The notes beneath the pieces are model-generated. The model had not been told where the DNA came from, did not search any database, and was given only the letters and a program-made list of their open reading frames with translations. From Carposina sasakii (taxonomy: Eukaryota; Arthropoda; Insecta; Lepidoptera; Carposinidae), in the NCBI GenBank assembly GCA_014607495.2, contig CP053148.1, positions 10,168,001-10,232,000 on the forward strand: 64,000 nt of DNA. Reading direction: 5' to 3'. Below, one piece after another: positions 31,035 to 41,190 of this stretch (its first letter is position 1; every line of letters starts with the position of its first letter). The position numbers were made by a program, and so were the translations under genes.

Positions 31035-31639
31035 GAAAAACTGCATCAAGATTTTTAAAAGGCTTTACACATGTGACACGGTAAGTTAATGTCCCTCCGT
31101 GTCCCGTTCGTTATTTCTACCCCAAATATTGAAAATTGTTGAAAAAGCTAAGTTTGCAGATGCCACTAACACCTGCTGAAGGCAGAAACGCTATCGGGAA
31201 CGTTTGAGAGAAACAGAATCCTGAGAAGTTTTCATTACAGAAAAGAAAAAATGCGAAATAACAAAATCAGAATATCCTTCATCTGCGCAAGAAAAAATAT
31301 AAGAAAACTTGTGGAGAAGAGAAAGAAGAATCGAAGCCTGAAATAGTGCCTTATTGTAGTTGTATTGTAATAAAAATAAATCTCGTTGCATTTATAAATA
31401 AATAAAAATATGTCCATATCATTAGTTTTTTATATGTAATTCCCCCCCAAGCCCCAACCCTTTTTCGATTGTTACCATATGTTTTAACCAAATAAACTTT
31501 TATTTTCAATTCGATTGTCTAGTTTTATCTCATATGAATTAACCCTAACAATATTTCCAATGCGTTATATATTTCCCGTGTGTTACAAGTTCCAGTGTGT
31601 TATAGTACATTTTCTACGAGCCTCAGCCAAATATGCATG
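31035..31639. other. Anonymous sequence
   Basis: Nothing recognised beyond a C/A-rich patch (TTCCCCCCCAAGCCCCAA, about 31440). Confidence 0.45.
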
Positions 31640-31748
31640 TTTTCCGTAATTAACGGGCCTGGAAAGTCCTTTGAGAAGCGTGCCGTAAGCCAAGATGTAG
31701 AGGCCCTTTTAGAGAACATTGTTATTATGTTGTGGGATACATCATCAC
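31640..31748 (-). repeat. Repeat family E, outer part (reverse orientation)
   Basis: Matches the reverse complement of about 22230-22330: CTTTGAGAAGCGTGCCGTAA, GCCAAGATGTAGAGGCC and GTGGGATACATCATCACC. It continues after the hAT MITE at 32062. Confidence 0.7.
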
Positions 31749-32061
31749 CAGAGGTCGGAATTAGGTAGAGTCATTTATGTACTTGCATCGAAATGTTGAT
31801 ATGAATGTGGACCTTCCCAGGATTTCTAATGGACAATCCCGTGTGGCCAACAATATTACAAATAAAAAATAATAAAAAAACGTTTATAAATGAAATTGTA
31901 TTAGGCGTTACAATTCGGAAGTTCAAACATTCAAACAAAGATAATTAACATAAAATTCTGCTCTTTAAAATTAATACCGGAATTTGAGGCATATCCACTT
32001 TCTTCTTTCGCTGTATGAAATCAGTGGAAGTACATAAATGACTACCTAATTCCGACCTCTG
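31749..32061. mobile_element. hAT-type MITE with 8-bp target duplication
   Basis: Terminal inverted repeats CAGAGGTCGGAATTAGGTAG extend to about 35 bp each; direct ATCATCAC at 31741-31748 and 32062-32069. Eight-base duplications and CAG-starting ends are hAT characters. Inside lies a fragment (31888-31932) of the tail of the foldback element at 11890. Confidence 0.88.
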
Positions 32062-32198
32062 ATCATCACCAAGCGTATAACTACATCTGGCTATAGTCCC
32101 TGCCAATCCTGCCATGTGCAAAGACTATTGGAGCGCAGAACTACGTCGTGCGATAAAAACTAAGGTCAACCCCATAGGTTGAGCATTAGGTGGTAGAT
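32062..32198 (-). repeat. Repeat family E, middle part
   Basis: Matches the reverse complement of 22110-22240: CCATGTGCAAAGACTATTGG, TACGTCGTGCGATAAAAACT and ATAGGTTGAGCATTAGGTGG. The family stops here at the RTE 3' tail and resumes at 34231. Confidence 0.72.
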
Positions 32199-34230
32199 CA
32201 TCATCATCATCATTTACAGCCCTGAGAAGTCCACTGTTGGACATAGGCTCCCCCAACAACCTCCACTCCGACGGTCGGAAGCCGCCTGCATCCAACCGAC
32301 GCCCGCGACCTTGGCTAGGTCGTCCGTCCACCTCGCGGGTGGCCTTCCCACGCTGCGCTTGTCGATACGTGGTATCCACTCTAGAACTTTCCGACTCCAT
32401 CGACCATCAGTTCTTCGAGCTATGTGCCCTGCCCATTGCCATTTCAGCTTGCTTGACCGTTGAGCTATGTCAGTGATCTTTGTACGTCTGCGGATCTCCT
32501 CATTTCTGATTCGATCACGCAGAGATCCCAAGCATAGCTCTCTCCATCGCTCGCTGTGCGATCCTGAGCTTCTTTATGAGGCACATAGTTAGAGACCACA
32601 TCTCGGCACCGTAGGGCATCACCCGGCAGCATTGCACTGGTTGAATACCTTCATCTTTAAGGACTGGGGTACCGTGGACACAAATAAGCTTCGTAGTTTC
32701 CCGAACGCTGCCCAGCTGAGTTGGATTCGCCGATTACCTCCTTCTCAAAGTTGGGAACCTACCTAGTTTGACCGTCTGTCCCAGGTAAACATACTCGTTA
32801 AACAACTCCGAGCATCGAGCTACCAACCAGTACAGGAGTGGGCGGCACATGGACGTTCGACATGATCTTCGTCTTGTCCATGTTCATCTTCAGGCCCACC
32901 TGTTGGGAGACTCGATTGAGGCTATCGAGCATTGTGCTTAGATCCTTCAGCGAATCTGCCATGACCACGATGTCTGCGAACCGAAGGTGAGTGATGTATT
33001 CGCCATTGATATTGATGCCGAGTCCTTTCCATTCGAGAAGCTTAAAGGCGTCTTCCACTGCATTGGTGAAGAGCTTCGGAGAAATAACATCTCCTTATCT
33101 CACACCCCTCTGCAATGAAATCGGCTTAGTGCTCCGCTCCTGTACTCGTACCGACATGGTGGCGTTGCTGTATAAACACTTCAGCACTTCGATATATCGA
33201 TGGTCAATATGGTACCGCTGGAGACTGCAGCACTGCCCATGTCTCGATCGAATAAAAGTCTCATAGTCCACAAACGCTAGGCATAGTGGCCGATTATACT
33301 CTTCCGTTTTTTGTATAATCTGCCGTAGCGTGTGGATATGGTCTATGGTACTAAACCCTTTTCGGAAACCGGCTTGTTCGGGATGCTGGAAGTCATCAAA
33401 CCTGCGAGCAAGACGATTCGTCATTACCCTTGAAAACAACTTGTAGACATGGCTTAGAATTTATTTAATTAATTAGAATGGGTCTATAGTTCTTCAGCAA
33501 GGCTTTATCGCCTTTTTTAAAGAACAGCATCACCACACTTCTGCTCCATGCTTCCGGGGTGACGCCTTCGAGCAGGACGGAATTGAAGAGTCTCTGGAGG
33601 ACCTTCGATACCGGAGTTCCACCCGCTCTTAGCAGCTCTAATGTAATTCCATCGTCTCCCGGCGCTTTGTTGTTTTTGAGTTGTTTAAGGGCAGTCCTAA
33701 TCTCATACAGGCTGATATCCGGGATGTCTTCAGTATAGTATCGGGTGAGCTTAGCTCTTGGGTATTTGCCTAATCTAACAGGTTTAGCGACCGAGGTATA
33801 TAGCTGTCCATAGAACCTCTCAAACTTCCTTAGCACCTTCTGGTACGGTAGACGCTACACTGCCGTCCTCTGTCTTCAGCTTCGTCAACTGGCTCTGCCC
33901 AATAGATAATTCTCTTGCGAACACTTTGGAGGCTTGGTTTCGCTCTATTGTCTCCTTAATGCAGCGAGTATTAAAGCTGCGGATGTCGTGTCGCAGAGAC
34001 TTGGAGATACGTCTATTGAGCTAACGATATGCTTCAGCGTCATCAGAGGACTGCAGAGACATTGCGCGCCTTTCCGCCATGAGGTTGAGGGTATGATCAG
34101 TTAGTTACTGGGGTCTATTTCTACGGTTAGGTCTGAAGAATTTAGACCCCACCTTGTGGACAGTTTCTACCAGCCTGTTATTTATATCATCCACTGACAT
34201 GCAATCCTCTAGGCAAGCAAAGCGGTTTGT
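32199..34230 (-). mobile_element. RTE-type LINE with (ATGATG) tail inserted in repeat family E
   Basis: On the minus strand the element ends in the RTE signature TCCAACAGTGGACTTCTC and an ATGATGATGATGAT tail (32199-32213). Its 5' edge at 34230 is fixed because the family E sequence CTGGATAAGGCTAT resumes there; the empty version at 22080-22100 reads GGTGG directly into CTGGATAAGG. Length about 2.03 kb, 5'-truncated. Confidence 0.85.
32214..33836 (-). pseudogene. Reverse transcriptase of the RTE LINE, frameshifted, catalytic box damaged
   Basis: Minus-strand pieces: 33836-33465 with LKQLKNNKAPGDDGITLELL and LFFKKGDKALLKNYRPI (palm start); 33439-33095 with HPEQAGFRKGFSTIDHIHTL and LAFVDYE (motif A, followed by a frame slip); 33058-32798 with GININGEYITHLRFADIVVM; and the C-terminal domain 32531-32214 with WAGHIARRTDGRWSRKVLEW and RSVGRPPARWTDDLAKVAG. 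The catalytic FADD is reduced to FAD (codons at 32980-32972), an in-frame loss of one aspartate. An 18-bp AT insertion near 33450 separates the first two pieces. Not functional. Confidence 0.88.
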
Positions 34231-34275
34231 CTGGATAAGGCTATTTTATAGGGAGACTATCGGTCGCCTGTGATC
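34231..34275 (-). repeat. Repeat family E, inner end
   Basis: CTGGATAAGGCTATTTTATA and GGGAGACTATCGGTCGCCTG match the reverse complement of 22055-22100. Confidence 0.72.
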
Positions 34276-35030
34276 ATTATGTATAACCTACTCCCGAAAT
34301 TGTGAGGTAGTAAGTTACCACTGTTAAACGGTTATTTTTTGTACTGATAATCAATGACAGTCATTTGGCTAGGTGCTGTTTGTGACATAATGTAGGTATC
34401 TACATTATTCAGCCTACACGGAATCCTACATAGGGGAGTCCAACTCGCACGTAACTGCTTTTTTTCACCTGAATAACTAATTTAACAATAGTATATTAAT
34501 TTTATATATTCATCAGTCTAGCTATTTATTTTTTTTGGGCCCCTTACAGCCAGTTGCATGCCCCTCACATGCAAATTGAATATTGTATCTGGTCATTAAC
34601 GATGTATAGGTATACGTCATATCGATGGATCGTAATCGTAGTAGACGTATTGTTGCGTTCCTAAAAATATACATAGATACAACATATACCTACACATTTG
34701 TTTTAATGATTCCAGCCCAAGTAGCATGACCAGCGAAACACGATATGATAAACCGATTTATTTTTATTTATTATTTTAAATTACGATAAATATAGCCGCT
34801 ATGTCGAATTTTGTATAGAGACGATACGATATCGTACGATAGGATATTCACGATGCGTGGTCATGCTAGGGGGGCAGGTTTGGTATAAGTAAATAATACA
34901 CAATAGTCCAAATCCTGATCAAATTCAAACAAAAAAGTCCATGTAAGATAAGTTCCACATTATTTATAGCTAGAAATTGCGTGAACGTAGAAGCCAGTGG
35001 TAGTAAATAGAAAGAAACTTAAGTACATTA
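34276..35030. other. Mixed anonymous sequence with repeat ends
   Basis: 34400-34465 is the tail of the GGGTTCCGTACG repeat (GAGTCCAACTCGCACGTAAC). 34728-34872 is bounded by TAGCATGACCA and its inverse TGGTCATGCTA with GATACGATATCGTACGATA near the right end, probably a small MITE. Nothing else recognised. Confidence 0.45.
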
Positions 35031-35082
35031 TACTGGGTGTAAAAAGACAACGTTGTTCTTTTAATACATCGAATACTACTTA

Positions 35083-36381
35083 CGAGGGCTGTTGATAAGT
35101 CCTTTTAAAAACTATTTGTAAAACCCTTTTTCTGGTAAATGGCGTTAACACTGGCAGGCACAATCTTTCAAATGAAGACTGTAAAAATTCAGCAAAAAAA
35201 AAACAAGGTTTTGGTCAGTATAACCATTGTTTAACTGTGATCACTCGTAAATATTCAACAACTATGCAAAAAACTGAATTTCGTGCCGTTATAAAACATT
35301 TTTTTATGAAGGGTTTGCAGTGCTGCCACAATAAAAACTGAACTTGATTCTGTTCATGGCACTAACGCACCAACGTTGCAGACTGTTTATAACTGGATAA
35401 ATGATTTTAAACGTGGTCGGTCAAGCACATCTGATGCTCCACGCTCTGGTCGCCCAATCGAAGTCCACTACTGAGGATGTTGTTGAAGAAGTCCATAATA
35501 TTGTACTCGACGACCGCCGAGTGAAGGTGCGTGAAATAGCTGAGAACACAGGCATCTCCACTGAGCGAGTACATAAAATCCTGCATGAAGATTTGGGTAT
35601 GACAAAGCTGTCTGCACGATGGGTGCCACGTTTGTTGACAATCGAACAAAAACACGAAAGAAAGCGAATTTCAAAACTGTGTTTGGATATGATGAAGCGT
35701 AATCCTCGGAATTTTTTGAGTCGATTTGTCACTGTGGACGAAAACTTGGGTCCATCATTATACACCTGAATCAAAAAACAGCAATCAAAAAAATGGATGG
35801 CGACTGGTGAACGTGCCCCAAAGAAGGCCAAGACTGTTTTGTCGGCTGGAAAGGTCATGGCGACAGTCTTCTGGGATGGCGAAGGAAATCATTATGATTG
35901 ATTACTTGGAAAAGGGAAAGACTATCACTGGCCGTTATTACGCAGAGTTATTGGACCGTTTTAATGCCGAATGTTGGAAAAACGACCAAAATTGTCCTCC
36001 AAGAAAGTCCTCTTTCATCAAGACAATGCCCCAGTGCACACGTCAACTATTGCAATGGCCAAAATCCACGAGTTGGGCTTCGAACTGGTTCCGCATGCTC
36101 CGTATTCGCCGGATCTAGCTCGTGCGATTATTACCTATTCCCAAATCTGAAAAGATGGCTTGGAGGGCAAAAATTTTTGACAAATGAGGACTGCATCGCT
36201 GGTGTAAACGCCTATTTTGAAGACTCGACAAAACGTATTTTTTGGAGGGGATAAAAAAATTGGAAACTCGCTGGAACAAGTGTTTGGCCCTCAAAGGAGA
36301 CTATGTTGAGAAATAAATGTAAATTGTTTAAAAAAAATTAAAATAAATTACTTTTTAAAACGACTTATCAAACAGCCCTCG
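35083..36381 (+). mobile_element. mariner transposon, 1.3 kb, TA-flanked
   Basis: Ends CGAGGGCTGTTGATAAGTCC and, inverted, CGAGGGCTGTTTGATAAGTC form terminal repeats of about 28 bp; TA at 35081-35082 and 36382-36383. It sits in a stretch starting ATACTGGGTGTAAAAAGAC, apparently another ACAGGGTG-type element. Confidence 0.93.
35264..36316 (+). pseudogene. mariner transposase (DD34D type), frameshifted
   Basis: Starts MQKTEFRAVIKHFFMKG at 35264 and breaks near 35318. The paired helix-turn-helix region follows (REIAENTGISTERVHKILHE). The linker signature WVPRLLT is intact (about 35620-35640). The first catalytic site is FVTVDE; one extra A near 35746 then shifts the frame, so TWVHHYTPES is read in another frame. 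The second site, FHQDNAPVH, lies near 36020. The third, YSPDLARCDYYLFP in related proteins, is interrupted by a missing base near 36122 but its aspartate codon remains. The C-terminus ends GDYVEK, stop at 36314-36316. All three acidic residues are therefore still encoded, in at least three frames. Confidence 0.92.
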
Positions 36382-36720
36382 TACTTTTAATAGATCGAGT
36401 GCGGTTGCGTGTTAGACGTGTAATCGTTTCTTCCTAGCAAAAAAAAAAATCAGTACTTACGAGTAAAGTGCGAATCCAAGAATAATATTGCATAGGAAGG
36501 TTCCCTACAACTTAATTGGAAAAATAGTGTTACACTTGTGATGGATTATTCAGTTATTGTGCTAAAATTTTAAAAAATACAACAAAACAAACCGTTAAAG
36601 TGTAGAGCTTGTGACTAACGACTTGGACTTTGTATCCAAATGATAAGCAGCGTTCATCTTATTCAAGGCGACAATAACAACTGGTGACAATTTCCGACAA
36701 TAATCCTAATGCGTGTTTGG
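36382..36720. other. Anonymous sequence
   Basis: Nothing recognised. Confidence 0.4.
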
Positions 36721-36799
36721 CTTAGGTGGCGTAACGGCGCTAAGTCAGTTTAACGCCCAAGTGACGCCGGTTCAAACCCCACGGGCGAAGTTTTTTTTT
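36721..36799 (+). ncRNA. tRNA-like Pol III unit (tRNA pseudogene or SINE head)
   Basis: A box-like TGGCGTAACGG (36727-36737) and B box GGTTCAAACCC (36769-36779) are spaced as in a tRNA gene, and nine T (36791-36799) follow as a Pol III terminator. A D-arm GCG/CGC can be drawn, but neither acceptor nor T stem pairs properly, so it is not a functional tRNA. An alternative hairpin (GGCG..CTAAGTCAGTTTAA..CGCC) spans the middle. Confidence 0.45.
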
Positions 36800-36908
36800 C
36801 AATATTTATTGGTATTTAAGTAAATCGAGTCTAAAAGTTAATATAAATAAATTACCTGTGGAGTCGCGACAATTTTATGCTTGACATTTGTGCAATTTCT
36901 AACTCAAC

Positions 36909-37190
36909 CATGTCGTGTGAAGAGTCTAATGATCTAGAATTTTATTACACTACGAAAACAGTGTACTCGTAGATCAACATCTTTAAGGTCATTTAATGAT
37001 AATTCGGAATCAACTTATTTGATAGCACCGAGACGAATTTGCTAGACAATTCTCAAGACGGTAGCGAAAACATAAACCAATCTCAAACAACAAAAAAAAT
37101 AAAAAAAAAATTAAGTGCCGATTTAGTCTCATCAAATTATGAGATTTATAACTTGAAATCAGAGAATCAGTGCCTTAAATTAAACAGATA
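36909..37190 (+). pseudogene. Degenerate coding-like remnant, family unknown
   Basis: MSCEESNDLEFYYTTKTVYS starts at 36909 and stops. Another frame then continues with DNSESTYLIAPRRNLLDNSQ and ENINQSQTTKKIKKKLSADL, then NYEIYNLKSENQCLKLNR. The charged, coiled-coil-like composition looks protein-derived but is broken by stops and frameshifts. No family recognised. Confidence 0.3.
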
Positions 37191-37205
37191 TATATATATA
37201 TAACA
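37186..37205. repeat. TA microsatellite
   Basis: About nine TA units. Confidence 0.85.
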
Positions 37206-37887
37206 TATAAAAGATTTGGCTATAATAGTCCTGGTAGCACACCGTTAAAAATAAGATTAGACGCGATTCGCACACTTCGATCCGTAATTCCCATTTTTTT
37301 TTAATTCTAGCCCACTGTGCGCCGCGCCAGCGGGCGTGCACCGTCCTACCTAGCACAACGGGAACCAAACTAAGAAATAGGGTAAGGTAAGGTCACTTTC
37401 ACATACGCTCACTCACACTTACATCTAGTATCATATTGCTTTAGCAAATTAAGAATACCTAATTAAGTGTCGATGTCGAGAAATATGTACATATTTTTGT
37501 GTTGTATTTGTATCGAGAAATTTGTAAATGTACGAGTACATATATTGTATATATTGCATAAATTGTTTTATCGATTGTATTGTGAATTTGTGATAGGTGC
37601 CACACGCGCTCTTTTACAATTTTTATTAGAGATTAGGTACAATCAAACAAATCAAACTACAAAACTTTTACCTTTAGGTACCCATAATATGTAAAGACAG
37701 GCAAGTAAGCTGCATTAATTAGCTAGCTTCTTAATTTTTCTTCAAATGTGCTGTGTGCCTATATTATAAGTAGTAAAATTCCCAAGTATTATAATGGTAT
37801 GTATCATGTAAACTAAATCCAGGTAACAATTACAACACATTTCAATGTGGATTTTTTACTAATTTGGAACTACTATTAATTTCTAAC

Positions 37888-37985
37888 CTGGCGTCCTGAG
37901 AGTCCTCTTGTTCGAAAACTTGATCATGATCTTCAGGGGACGATAAATTTAGTTCAATAAAATGTTCCTCCACCAAATTAGCCAT
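37888..37985 (-). CDS. Candidate first coding exon of a host gene (MANLVEEHFIELNL...)
   Basis: Minus strand. ATG at 37985 in a good start context (GAAAATGGC), preceded by an in-frame TGA 24 bases upstream, so this is the first possible start in the frame. It encodes 32 residues beginning MANLVEEHFIELNLSSPEDH and continuing DQVFEQEDSQDA, strongly acidic, then a donor CAG/GTTAGA after 37888, leaving two bases (AG) of the next codon. A CpG-rich segment (38240-38560) lies upstream. Not in any repeat I recognise. No homologue is recognised and the next exon cannot be identified. The donor is reasonable but not perfect, so this is a candidate. Confidence 0.5.
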
Positions 37986-38239
37986 TTTCACTACTATAAA
38001 CAGTAATCACACACCTTTTTGAGTCAGTTAGTAATAAGTATAATATTGAAATTTAATTAATAATATCGTAGAAGTCACAACACTTTTTTGGGTTAGCCAG
38101 TTATGTTTATGTTATGATCTAATGACACTGTTATATGTAGGCATGCACAACGGTTGCCTGCGCGCACACGTGGCTGATTATTTAATATTACATAATAAAA
38201 GTCTAAATAACAGCCAGAAAGGTACCGATAGATGGCTAC

Positions 38240-38560
38240 TTGTCCGTATGACTGAAACCCGGGCGACGAACGGAGGCGGTGGAGTCGCTCGGGGTGGTAG
38301 GTAGTAACAGGGAAGGGATGGAAGGGTGCGTCTGGCACGTGGGCGCGCCGGGCGTAGGTAGGTATGTTTCGCGACGGCTATCAAGCAAGATCACTACTAC
38401 TAACGCCGCCGCCGCGCCGCCACACCGCCGCTAGTTGTACTGGCGGCTGGCTGATGTATGCGACTGTCGTGTGCGTGCGTGCGTATCTCGTATTCCTTCT
38501 CCATGTGTATTCTCGATGCCTGAAGCTGAACGAAGCTTGGCGGGTGAGCAGGCACCACAC
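38240..38560 (-). promoter_or_regulatory. CpG-rich segment, candidate promoter/5' UTR for the 37888-37985 exon
   Basis: In an AT-rich window this stretch is rich in CG dinucleotides (GGGCGACGAACGGAGGCGG, GCGCCGGGCG, ACGCCGCCGCCGCGCCGCC). It lies 250-575 bases upstream of the candidate start codon on the minus strand. No TATA box is obvious. Promoter function is inferred only from composition and position. Confidence 0.4.
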
Positions 38561-38580
38561 TTGTCTGTTACGTACCTTTT

Positions 38581-40255
38581 AGAGTAGGGTTGCCGACATT
38601 TTTGTCAGAGTATACTATTTAAAAATAACTAAAATAAGTATTATAATACGACGTAAAAAATATACATAGGCCTATTTTAGAAGGAAATAATAAAAATTGA
38701 GTACCTACATAGAAGTAGGGGATTTTTTAAAATTTTACATTGCATAGTCATAGGTTGTCATTAGTCATAGTGCATTAGTTTTTCTTATTACTTAGGATAA
38801 TATGTATGTTGTAGCCTAAGGTCTGATTTGGCTAGTTTTTATATAAGAATTATACATATTATAGCCTTCGCAAGTTCTAAACCTGTTATTATTTTATTAG
38901 TCGAAAAGGTTTTTAGAAACTAGCCTCGACCATAGGGCTCTTACTATTTAATAGTAGGATAATATAATTATCTTATAATAATTCGTATATTAATATATAC
39001 AATATATTATCCTAAGTTATAATAAGAAATGATATTTTATGTTGTTACAAATAAATTTCAGGACTGACCATTAAACTTGGCACCCATTTAGACCTAACTT
39101 CTTTTGTCGTTTAAGTCAACAACCAAAAAATATATTATAATGAACTTGGCTCTCATTTCACATTTATGTTTTTGATGAAATATAATTACTTTTTGTACAT
39201 AAGTTGACCATAGTTATGCAGAAAGAGACCAATAATAAAAAACGAGTTCCGAGATAATGACGTTTAAAGTTTCTTTATTTTTTTAAGTTACTTTGACCTT
39301 CCTGAAAATAATTTATATCATTTGGTAGGTATCAACTTCATACAGGATATTAAACAGATTTTATAGAAATTAGTGATTTTTCATGTAATAATCTTGATTT
39401 AAAAACAAGTAGTCGTTTTCTGCAGATTATAATATTCTTATAATGCCATAACCAAATGAAAATGACGAAAACTGTAGTCGACTTTTGCTAAATATTATAC
39501 GACAAATTTAATTTTTATTGAAACGGTTATGGGCCGTGTTCGTTAAAAATTTAGTAATCAATACAAAACAAGCTAAAAAAATTACTGTAATAACTGAAAA
39601 AGAAAAAAATAATTCTTTATTGGAATTTAACAATCTTACATCGTCTGAATTTAAATAAATTTAATTTAAAGTTTGTATGTTTTTGATGATTAACGTTAAC
39701 GCGAATAAGTCTTATGCTACGGCCACATTAACGGGAAACGTCAATGCTCATCATCGCGATATATGTATAATGGAGTGGCCACACCTGAGCAGTCAACGTC
39801 AAGCGTGAATTTCAAGCAAGATCGACGTTGACGCTGCTACATTGTATTTGATGGGTTCGTTTTAGTAGGCCTTAAATAATGGGCTTAGTAGTCGATTCGC
39901 ATGAAATTTGTACAATTCCTAGATTGTATATGTAGAATATGTTCCACCGGCAATGTGTAAAATAAATTGATCTTAGTCTATTATATTTATCAGCGTGTAA
40001 TCCGTCATTGCATGCAAGCCGAAAGAAATGTGGGTTGTGAAGAGAAATAATGAAATTTCTATCACTTTGTCTGCTTAGTTAATTACGTTAGGTTAGAACT
40101 GTCAAAATACCAACGCAGATGCCGAGCGAGCGAAACGAGTGTGTTGCGGCAGCGATCGGCAAAGTGCTAGAAAGAATTTTTGTTAAACAATATTTTATGG
40201 ATTTCCTAAATAGCTTCGGAAGCTCGTCTTTGACATACATTACCGGCTTCGAATT
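38581..40255. other. Long AT-rich stretch, few repeats
   Basis: TAGGGTTGCCGACATT at 38586 resembles one hAT end (compare 44830) but no partner end is seen. 39715-39845 (GCTACGGCCACATTAACGGG, GGAGTGGCCACACCTGAGC) resembles a MITE. GGCTTAGTAGTC at 39881 recurs at 52355 and 53090. No gene recognised. Confidence 0.4.
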
Positions 40256-40650
40256 CGATGTATACCGGGTGTAAAAACGATGTTTTTTTAATACCTCGTA
40301 TTCTTTGTAAGGTTACAATCATTTTCTTATATGGGACCAACCCTGGGAAACGACAAAAAATATCATTATAAAATTATTAATAAAGAAAATGGAAAAAAAA
40401 ATTCACCCGAGTGGGAAAAAAATATGAAAAAATACTGTAATTTTATTGCAAGCAATAACAACAACCGACAAAACATTCTAACATTTTGACATGGTATCTT
40501 TGAAAAAATGTTTGTTAACCGATTTAAGATGGATTTATGTAAAAAAAATTATAAGTAATATTAATGTAACTTTAGGACCTCAATATTTTGGAGACCCGTG
40601 GTTTCCCAGGGGTGCTTCCAAAGATCATTTTTGATCGTCCCCCTGATTAC
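40256..40650 (+). mobile_element. Diverged MITE family A relative, left part
   Basis: Begins TATACCGGGTGTAAAAACGA and contains GGACCTCAATATTTTGGAGA and TTTCCCAGGGGTGCTTCCA, corresponding to GGACCCTAATATT and TCCCAGGTATGC of family A. The expected right end (GATGACGAGGAGAATGCGTG, TGTTGACGACCAAAAAAACA) appears only at 41290-41345, after another repeat. Confidence 0.45.
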
Positions 40651-40736
40651 GTAATAGCAAAGCTAACAAAATATGCTTTGTAACGATTTTTTTTGGCATT
40701 TTTTAGCTCTTTCCAGTCACGCTTTTAGATTAAGAA

Positions 40737-41190
40737 TATTTTTAACATATATATGTAAGTTTTAGTATTATTTACAACAAAAAAATCATAAAAAGTAGGA
40801 AAAAAAATATTTATTAAGTTTTTCGAAAGATGAGGTGGTTAGTGACACTAACCACCATGACTATTGATACAAACTTTTAATGATGACATTCGATGTGAAT
40901 AGACAGCAAAAAAACTTATGAATAATTATGCATGTAAATATAGGTATATATTCAGATAAATGAGAAAGTTAATAAAAAACATGTAAAAGCTTATTAGTTA
41001 CCTGTTTTTTTTTTTTTTTAAACACGCAATTAAAATTACGTAAGTGCAATATTCAATTCAACTAAATTGAGTTGTCATTCCTTCATTTGGCGGTATATTC
41101 GGTCGTATCTTGTCAAGCATGAATCGAACTTTCATGATAGTTCAATTAATTATAAGTAGATGGCATAGATTTTAATTTAAAAAATCTGAA
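40737..41190 (+). repeat. Repeat family F copy 1
   Basis: About 90 percent identical by eye to 55026-55513 over its length: TTTAACATATATATGTAAGT, GTTTTTCGAAAGATGAGGTG, TCAACTAAATTGAGTTGTCA and GTCAAGCATGAATCGAACTT. Both copies hold the perfect hairpin GGTGGTTAGTG/CACTAACCACC (here 40834-40856) and, on the minus strand, a short frame MKVRFMLDKIRxNIPPNExM ending TTQFS. Confidence 0.85.

Noticed and set aside
36721..36799. A functional tRNA gene
   Set aside because: Promoter boxes fit but acceptor and T stems do not pair.
37186..37694. Short ORFs near the TA microsatellite as genes
   Set aside because: AT-rich, no domain, no splice signals.
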